Of a DNA stretch of 64,000 nt, positions 57,641 through 64,000 are shown in pieces (the stretch's first letter is position 1; the number at the start of each line of letters is the position of its first letter). The notes beneath the pieces were generated by a model. That model saw nothing but the letters and a program-made list of their open reading frames with translations, did not search any database and had not been told where the DNA came from. This DNA comes from Neocallimastix lanati (nom. inval.). Lineage: Eukaryota; Neocallimastigomycota; Neocallimastigomycetes; Neocallimastigales; Neocallimastigaceae. A program made the translations under genes and the position numbers. The stretch is from the NCBI GenBank assembly GCA_016946835.1, contig JACVTC010000012.1:948501-1012500 (forward strand), in the 5' to 3' direction.

Positions 57641-58251
57641 TGTTATAGTTTGCTTATTATCTTAATTTAGAATTTAATTTCTAAAAGTGATAATAAGTAT
57701 AACAAAATTAAATGTTTTATAATCAATAAATTAAAATTTTATTAAAACACAAAATATCTTAAACTTATAAAGAAAAGCAAATTTCTTTTAAGTTAAAAGA
57801 TAATAAAATTTTAAATTAATAATTTTTGAGAAATTAATTATTTTTTTTTTATTAATTCTGTTTCTTTAAATTTGAGATTATTTTTACAAGTTTATATATT
57901 TTTCTTTTAAATTAAAGATTTTAAAATAAAACTATCTAATTATTATTTTTAAATAATTATCATTATTTTTAAACTTAAGTTTACATTAAGATTTTTATAA
58001 TATAACATTTTTAATTTTTATTATCAAAATTACATTGTTCTTTAAAATAAAATATTTAATATTTAATAATTTTAATTATTTTAACAATTTAATTTATTTA
58101 TATTATTTATTTAAAATATTTACTTTTATTATTATTAATTAATTTATAGTTATTGTTTAGATGGTAATATGATTTATTTTATTTTGTTTAATAATTTTAT
58201 TCATTTTCAATAATATAATGTTTTATTGATTTATAATTTAATCCTTTATCA
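57641..58251. mobile_element. solo LTR, family M (611 bp)
   Basis: Starts TGTTATAGTTTGC, with TTATCTTAATTTAG ... TAAAAGTGATAATA like K and the LTR of element I, and ends AATCCTTTATCA. A4-A5 on both sides. Confidence 0.75.
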
Positions 58252-58255
58252 AAAA

Positions 58256-59336
58256 TGATACGGGCTGGGGTTGAAACACTAAGATATTCAAAACAAAAAC
58301 AAATAAATATTAACACATAACTATAAAAATAAATTTGGAAACAAGAAAAAAAATTAAATTTTAAAATATTCTTTATTTAAATTTAAAATTAAAATTATTT
58401 GTTCCCCGTATTAAAAAGAAAGAAATTTATTCTTCTTTTTATACATTTATTTTAATACATTTTATTTATTATTAATATATTCTTTATAAAAAAAACTATT
58501 ATAACTATTTTATTTTAATTTTTAACTAATATTTTAAATTATTTTTTTAAAAAAAAAAAAAATAATATTTATTAAATTAAAATATAAAAAATTAATTTAG
58601 AGATTGTATCACGAAGGGCATTCCGGGCGGTAGCTTCTTCTTGATATTGTTTTTCAGAGAGAGAATTATACAGAATTGATATTTTCTGTATTTTAGATCA
58701 TTTTTTTATTATTGAAATTCTGTATTTTAGTTCATTTTTATTTTTAATAAAGATTTAATTTATTTTTGATTTTAGTTTTATTTTTAGTTTATATCAAAGG
58801 TTTAGAAAATATTATACAGAAACTTATAATTGTGTATTTTATATCAAATATTTATTGAAATAGGTTTTTATTATTCTTAATATAAAAATAAGAATTAATA
58901 ATGATTTAAATATTATATAATTTTTAATAAGAATATTTAATAATAATTTTTATTATATTTAATATTAATTAAAGATTTTTATTAGAATATTTAATAATAA
59001 TTTTTATTATATTTGATATTAATAAAAGATTTTAATAAGAATATTTAATAATAATTTTTATTATATTTGATATTAATAAAAGATTTTAATAAGAATATTT
59101 AATAATAATTTTTATTATATTTAATATTAATAAAAGAAATTTATAAGAATATTTAATAATAATTTTTATTATATTTAATATTAATAAAAGAAATTTATTA
59201 GAATATTTAATAATAATTTTTATTATATTTGATATTAATAAAAGATTTTAATAAGAATATTTAATAATAATTTTATTTTATTATTATTAAGAGTATTTAA
59301 TAGGAAATATAAGGTATTTAGTGACACCCCGTATCA
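58256..59336 (-). mobile_element. 3' LTR of element IV (family E, 1081 bp)
   Basis: Ends TGATACGGGCTGGGG and CACCCCGTATCA. It holds the GGGCATTCCGGGCGGTAG core and an intermediate number of minisatellite units (58930-59260). It identifies the solo E LTRs at 11581 and 34248 as relics of this element family. Confidence 0.9.
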
Positions 59337-59348
59337 TAATCTCCCCGC

Positions 59349-62300
59349 TTAAGATGAGACTTCGTCCCCTGAAGTCTGATTATACCAAGTATAATAATGA
59401 ACAAGATTTTTCTGGTGTACATTTCTGTCAGCTATTTCACCAGTGTAAATATCACAAATACAAGCGGTATTATAATTCATTTGAACAATTCTAAAAGGAC
59501 CAGTGTAAAAGGGGTCTATCTTTCTTCTTGAGAAATTTCTAACTAAAACTGAGTCCCTTGGTTCAAAAACAGTATTCATAGATTTTTGTTGTTTTCTTCT
59601 ATTTTCCCATAATTTATTAGCATTATCAATATTAGCAGTGGCTTCCATAATCCATTTATGATGAGTTGTAAATTTTCTAATTAAATATTCATCAAAGATT
59701 TCATTTATATTTCTATCATTATATGCAATTGTTAATTCGAATGGTTGTAGATCAGTTCTACCATATAAGAGTTCAAAACTAGAAAATTTTGTAACTTCAC
59801 TTTTGCAAGTTCTTAAGGCCCATAAAGCAACTGGAAGAATTCCATCCCAATTCTTTTCTGTTCCTCCAAGTAGTCTAATATATTTTATAATTTCTCTATT
59901 TCTATTTTCAACTTGGCCATTACTTTCAGGATGGTAAGTACTGATGTAATGAACATAAACATTATATAAATCTAAAAATCCTTTTGTAGCATTGGAAGTA
60001 AATTGCGGACCATTATCAGTGATTAAAATTTCAGGAATGCCATGTCGAGAAAATACATTAGTAAGAAACTTAATAACGTCTTTAGATTCAATTGTAGGAA
60101 ATGGTTCGGCTTCTACCCATTTTGTAAAATAATCAACTAAAACAATTATGTATTTATTATTTGATTTAGTGATAGGTAAGGGTCCTATAATGTCTAAACC
60201 AACTCGAGTAAAGGGTAAACCTGGTTTAGTAGCAAATGATTCAGTACCTCTATTAATTGGTTGTGGTCTGTTCATTTGACAATCATGGCAAGTTTTAACA
60301 AGTAATTCTACATCTTTGGACATGTTTTCCCAATAATATTTCCTTTTAAGTCTATCGTATGTTTTATAATAGCCTTCATGTCCAACACTATGCGCAGCTA
60401 ATAATAGTTCTATTTTCTCTTCTTTGTTTTCGACAAATTTACGAATATTTTCTCCGTCTTTAAAATATTTAATATTATCTATAATAATTATTTTCTTTTT
60501 CAAATATTCTTTAATAGCAATACTATTATTTAATTCTTCAACTTCAGTATTATTATTGTCATCATTAGTTGTAACAAAAATTATTTCATTTTCATTAAAA
60601 TTATTTTCAATAGAATCTTTATTTAAAGTATAATAATTTTCCAATTTATTATTATCTTTACTTTTATTTAAATTAATATTATTTTCATTATAGTTATCAT
60701 TAATTTTAGAATTACATATATTAAGATTTTTATTATAAGAATTTTCAGAAATATTAATTAAAGGATTTTTATCAAAATTATTTTCATAAAAATTTTTAAT
60801 ATATTTTTTATTAATATTGTTATAATTAAGTTTTTCAGAAAAATTTTTAATATTATTTTGATTAAGGTTACAAAATTCCTTTGAAAATTTTTTAATATCG
60901 TTACTACTATTATTACAATTATTATCAAAATTTTCTAAATAAAAATTTTTGTCATTATTATTAAATTTTTCATAATAACTATTAACACTGGAATTATTAT
61001 TTAAATTTTTAAAAATATAATTATTATTATTATTATTATTATTTAATTTATTTAAAGAATTAATTATATTATTATCTAAATTAATTTTATTAAAATTAAC
61101 GTAATTATTTTCTTCAGAAATATTATTTAAAGGATAATCATTTTTATTTGTATTATTCATTCTATTTATATTTTCAATAGAATCGTAATTAATATTTTCA
61201 TTATTATTCAAATGAATAAACAAAGTATTATTTTTAATTTCTTTATTAATATTTTTAGAGTCAGGAATTAATCGAGAAAGTGCATCAGCAATAACATTTT
61301 TCTTTCCTTGTTCATATTTAACTACAATTTTTAACATACTAAAAGTTATAACCCATCTAGCTTGACGAGCATTATTTGGTTCTTTATTATTAAATAAGCC
61401 TATTAAAGGTTTATGATCAGTATATAAAATAGTATCATATTTATTACCACTAAAATATGGTTTAAATTTTAAACAACAATAATAAGCAGCTGTGCCTTCT
61501 AAATCAGTAATACTATAATTTATTTCAGTAGGTTTTAAAGATCTACTAATGTATAGAATTGGGTGTTCGATGTTATCTTTATCTTTCTGCATTAATACAC
61601 CACCTATTCCATCTAATGAAGCATTCGTTCTAATTAAAAATTGTTTATCATAATCTGGATATTTAAGAATAGGAGCTTCAATAAGTTTTTCCTTAAGAAT
61701 TTTAAATCTTTCTTCAGTTATATCATCCCAGATATATTTTATATTTTTCTTTAATAGTTTAAATAATGGTTGAGCAATTATAGCAAAATCTTTAATAAAT
61801 TTTCTATAATATCCAATTGCACCTAAGAAAGATCTTAATTGAGTAATATTTTTAGGTGATTCCCATTTGGATATTACATCTACCTTTTTGGGTACTGGCT
61901 TTATACCTTCTGTGGATAAAATATGGCCTAATACTTCAACTTCTTGTTTAATAAAATGGCATTTTGATAAATTAGCCTTTAGACCATTTTCTTTAATAAT
62001 ATCAAAAACTTTTTGCAGATCCAATATGTGTTGTTCCAAGGTATCAGAAAATATTACTAAATCATCCATATAAATGAACATACATTTACCAATTAAAGGC
62101 AAGAATATTCTGTTCATTTCACGTTGGAAAGTTGCAGGAGCATTACAAAGTCCGAATGGCATAACTTTGTAATTATAATTTCCAAACATTGTTGTAAAGC
62201 AAGTTTTATCTTTGTCTTCTTTTTCCATAGGAATCTGATGGAAACCAGAAAATAAGTCAAGCGTGGTTAAGTACTTAACTTTATTGCCTATAGAAAATAA

Positions 62301-64000
62301 TATTTCTTCTATATAAGGTAAAGGATATGCGTCTTTAATAGTAATATCATTTAATTTTCTATAATCCACTACCATTCTCCATTTACCATTCTTTTTAGGA
62401 ACGAGAATAACTGGGAACGACCATGATGATTTTGAAGGTTCTATCAATCCATTTCTTAATAATTTACTTATTTCTTCTCTTAGTATACTCATTTGCTTCT
62501 TATTTGCTACTCGATACATTCTTTGTTTAATTGGCATTCGACCACTTATGATTTTTATTTTATGACTTAGTAATTTCGATTTACCTAAATCATCTGTATC
62601 AAGTGCCAATACATTTATATTATTTAATAATAAAAACTTTAGTTTGTTTCTAATTTTTGTTGGTGCTTTCGCCGCAATTTCATGAATAGTTATTTCCTTT
62701 ACACTTTTAAAATTCTTAACAGTATTTTCAATAGAAATATCAATATTTTTGATTACACTGTTTTCATAATTCTTTTTAGCATTAATTTCATTTATTTTTG
62801 TTAATAAAGAATAATTATTTTGTAAAGAATTTTTATTATCTTTTTTGTTACCACTTATAACGAAATCATTAATATCTTTAACATGATGATTAATTTCGAA
62901 ATAATTTTTATTATTAACATCTTCATTAAAAATTGTGGAAAAATTTTTATCACTAATAGTATTATCAACATCTTTAGAAACTATATTATCATTATTATCA
63001 TTACAAAAATTTTCAGAAGGTTTATCAGTATTAATATTATTTTTATTAAGGTTTTCAGAAAGATTATTAATATTATTTTTATTAAGGTTTTCAGAAAGAT
63101 TATTAATATTATTTTTATTAAAAATTTCAGAAAAATTATTAATATTATTTTTATTTCCAAAAATATTATAAGGATTATTAGTATTATTAATGCTATTTAA
63201 GTTTTCATAAATATTATTAATATTTTCTAAATCTTTAGAAATATTATCAGTATTATTAACATCATATAAATTTTTAGAGAAATTATTAATATTATTTTTA
63301 TTATTAAAATTTTCAGAAGAACAATTTTTATTATTAATACTATTCGAATTATTGATATTATTTTTATTAATAGGTTTTTCAAAAATATTATTAATTCTAT
63401 TATTAAAAATTTTATTAGAAAAATTTTTATTATTAAAATTTTTATTAGATAGATTTTTACTAGGAAAATTTTTATTAGAAAAATTTTCGATATTATTATT
63501 ATTATCGATATTAATTTCATTTGGATTATCATGATTATTTATAGTATTAAAATTTTTGTTAGCATTATTATTATTAATATCTTTATTAGAAGAACAATTA
63601 TTATTATAAATTTTAGAAATTTTATCATTATTAATTTTACATCCAAATACATTCTTTAAATGATTATCATTATTATTTATATTGCAAAAATTATTTCCAT
63701 CTTTATCATTATGATTTCCAAAGGAATTATCAATATCATTATTATCATTATTTTCTTCATATAAAATTTGAATATATTTATCTTCGGTGGTTAATAAATA
63801 ATCAACTAGCACATCTTTATTCAATTCTTCTTCGAATTCATCTTTAATATCATCTTCTTCATCTTCTATTTCCGTCACACTTTCAAAACTTCCTATCTTT
63901 CGTATCTCATCTGTTTTTTGATACAAGGTGTGATCAGAGAAGTCCATAATAATCTTCATTCTAGCTAGCGCATCCACACCAATTAATACTTGGAAAATAT
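59349..64000 (-). CDS. pol: Pol of element IV (protease end, RT, RNase H, integrase), partial
   Basis: An open frame of more than 1,540 residues with no internal stop; it starts beyond the window. It begins with the end of a retropepsin (LIGVDALARM). An Asn-rich low-complexity block (about 62680-63850) follows, with repeats of NKNNINNLSENL. RT: VILVPKKNGKWRMVVDYR and YMDD (62061-62072). RNase H reads RTNAS where relatives have RTDAS, so the first catalytic Asp is Asn (61623-61625). A second Asn-rich block (60480-61260) separates RNase H from integrase. Integrase has the HHCC site (HSVGHEG; CHDCQ) and DDE residues in DIIGPL, TDNGPQF and ESNGQVEN. It ends at TAA 59349, next to the polypurine tract. 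Confidence 0.92.
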   Translation of the reverse strand, partial: IFQVLIGVDALARMKIIMDFSDHTLYQKTDEIRKIGSFESVTEIEDEEDDIKDEFEEELNKDVLVDYLLTTEDKYIQILYEENNDNNDIDNSFGNHNDKDGNNFCNINNNDNHLKNVFGCKINNDKISKIYNNNCSSNKDINNNNANKNFNTINNHDNPNEINIDNNNNIENFSNKNFPSKNLSNKNFNNKNFSNKIFNNRINNIFEKPINKNNINNSNSINNKNCSSENFNNKNNINNFSKNLYDVNNTDNISKDLENINNIYENLNSINNTNNPYNIFGNKNNINNFSEIFNKNNINNLSENLNKNNINNLSENLNKNNINTDKPSENFCNDNNDNIVSKDVDNTISDKNFSTIFNEDVNNKNYFEINHHVKDINDFVISGNKKDNKNSLQNNYSLLTKINEINAKKNYENSVIKNIDISIENTVKNFKSVKEITIHEIAAKAPTKIRNKLKFLLLNNINVLALDTDDLGKSKLLSHKIKIISGRMPIKQRMYRVANKKQMSILREEISKLLRNGLIEPSKSSWSFPVILVPKKNGKWRMVVDYRKLNDITIKDAYPLPYIEEILFSIGNKVKYLTTLDLFSGFHQIPMEKEDKDKTCFTTMFGNYNYKVMPFGLCNAPATFQREMNRIFLPLIGKCMFIYMDDLVIFSDTLEQHILDLQKVFDIIKENGLKANLSKCHFIKQEVEVLGHILSTEGIKPVPKKVDVISKWESPKNITQLRSFLGAIGYYRKFIKDFAIIAQPLFKLLKKNIKYIWDDITEERFKILKEKLIEAPILKYPDYDKQFLIRTNASLDGIGGVLMQKDKDNIEHPILYISRSLKPTEINYSITDLEGTAAYYCCLKFKPYFSGNKYDTILYTDHKPLIGLFNNKEPNNARQARWVITFSMLKIVVKYEQGKKNVIADALSRLIPDSKNINKEIKNNTLFIHLNNNENINYDSIENINRMNNTNKNDYPLNNISEENNYVNFNKINLDNNIINSLNKLNNNNNNNNYIFKNLNNNSSVNSYYEKFNNNDKNFYLENFDNNCNNSSNDIKKFSKEFCNLNQNNIKNFSEKLNYNNINKKYIKNFYENNFDKNPLINISENSYNKNLNICNSKINDNYNENNINLNKSKDNNKLENYYTLNKDSIENNFNENEIIFVTTNDDNNNTEVEELNNSIAIKEYLKKKIIIIDNIKYFKDGENIRKFVENKEEKIELLLAAHSVGHEGYYKTYDRLKRKYYWENMSKDVELLVKTCHDCQMNRPQPINRGTESFATKPGLPFTRVGLDIIGPLPITKSNNKYIIVLVDYFTKWVEAEPFPTIESKDVIKFLTNVFSRHGIPEILITDNGPQFTSNATKGFLDLYNVYVHYISTYHPESNGQVENRNREIIKYIRLLGGTEKNWDGILPVALWALRTCKSEVTKFSSFELLYGRTDLQPFELTIAYNDRNINEIFDEYLIRKFTTHHKWIMEATANIDNANKLWENRRKQQKSMNTVFEPRDSVLVRNFSRRKIDPFYTGPFRIVQMNYNTACICDIYTGEIADRNVHQKNLVHYYTWYNQTSGDEVSS

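Larger units (their letters stand above)
58256..64000 (-). mobile_element. Ty3/gypsy-type element IV, 3' part (runs off the window)
   Basis: The 3' LTR (family E) is at 58256-59336 and pol is open from 59349 to the window end. The minus-strand polypurine tract GCGGGGAGATTA abuts the LTR start TGATACGGGG. Gag, most of the protease and the 5' LTR lie beyond 64000. Confidence 0.92.

Noticed and set aside
62883-63534. Several plus-strand Ile/Leu/Phe-rich ORFs opposite the element IV pol
   Set aside because: They are antisense shadows of the Asn-rich repeat blocks.

Overview
ORGANISM. The window is extremely AT-rich eukaryotic DNA made almost entirely of repeats. It holds eight initiator tRNA-Met copies, many LTRs, several Ty3/gypsy-type elements, one chromodomain retrotransposon and a Mutator-like (MULE) remnant. 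No ordinary host protein gene was found. The AT content, homopolymer runs, Asn-rich coding and MULE suggest an anaerobic gut fungus (Neocallimastigomycota). A dictyostelid-like amoeba is a weaker alternative, since it would also fit AAT/Asn repeats and tRNA-targeting Ty3-like elements. This is inference only.

ARCHITECTURE. The backbone is a tandem array, all on the + strand, of units. Each unit is an initiator tRNA-Met gene, a T-run, a (TTA)n microsatellite and a conserved tail ending in GACATCCC. tRNA copies lie at 39, 1244, 10526, 11163, 20045, 24971, 36188 and 57154. Two junctions (before 1244 and 11163) are unoccupied and show the original tail-to-tRNA spacing. Every other full junction is filled by LTR elements whose tRNA-proximal end lies about 13-16 bp upstream of the mature tRNA. 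They are stacked end to end with 4-bp spacers (AAAA, GAAG, ACAA, AAAT), so new elements seem to have entered repeatedly at one fixed position, as Ty3 does at Pol III start sites.

REGION BY REGION. 1-1845: units 1-2, with a solo LTR (family Y) in unit 1. 1846-8759: full Ty3-type element I (minus). 8763-10510: solo LTRs. 10526-11580: tRNA units 3-4 with a chimaeric junction. 11581-13290: solo LTRs. 13295-19102: element II (minus), internally deleted. 19108-20031: solo LTR. 20045-24956: tRNA unit 5 and a train of five LTRs. 24971-26668: unit 6 and two LTRs. 26677-34246: element P (plus), a Tf1/Sushi-like chromovirus of much higher GC, followed by two solo LTRs in the same slot. 36188-41795: degenerate tRNA unit 7, invaded by element X (minus), a small Gag-only retroelement whose 3' LTR holds a MULE. 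41801-48177: decayed element Q and further LTRs. 48182-57137: element III (minus), nearly complete. 57154-58251: unit 8 and a solo LTR. 58256-64000: element IV (minus), intact frame running off the window.

HOW IT WORKS TOGETHER. Elements I, II and III place pol in the -1 frame after gag at the same slippery heptamer TTTAAAT. Elements I, II, III and Q carry a tRNA-type primer site starting TGGTGGAG. Elements P and X instead have primer sites complementary to a stretch of their own LTR, the Tf1 self-priming arrangement. The array looks like a landing pad for several unrelated retrotransposon lineages.
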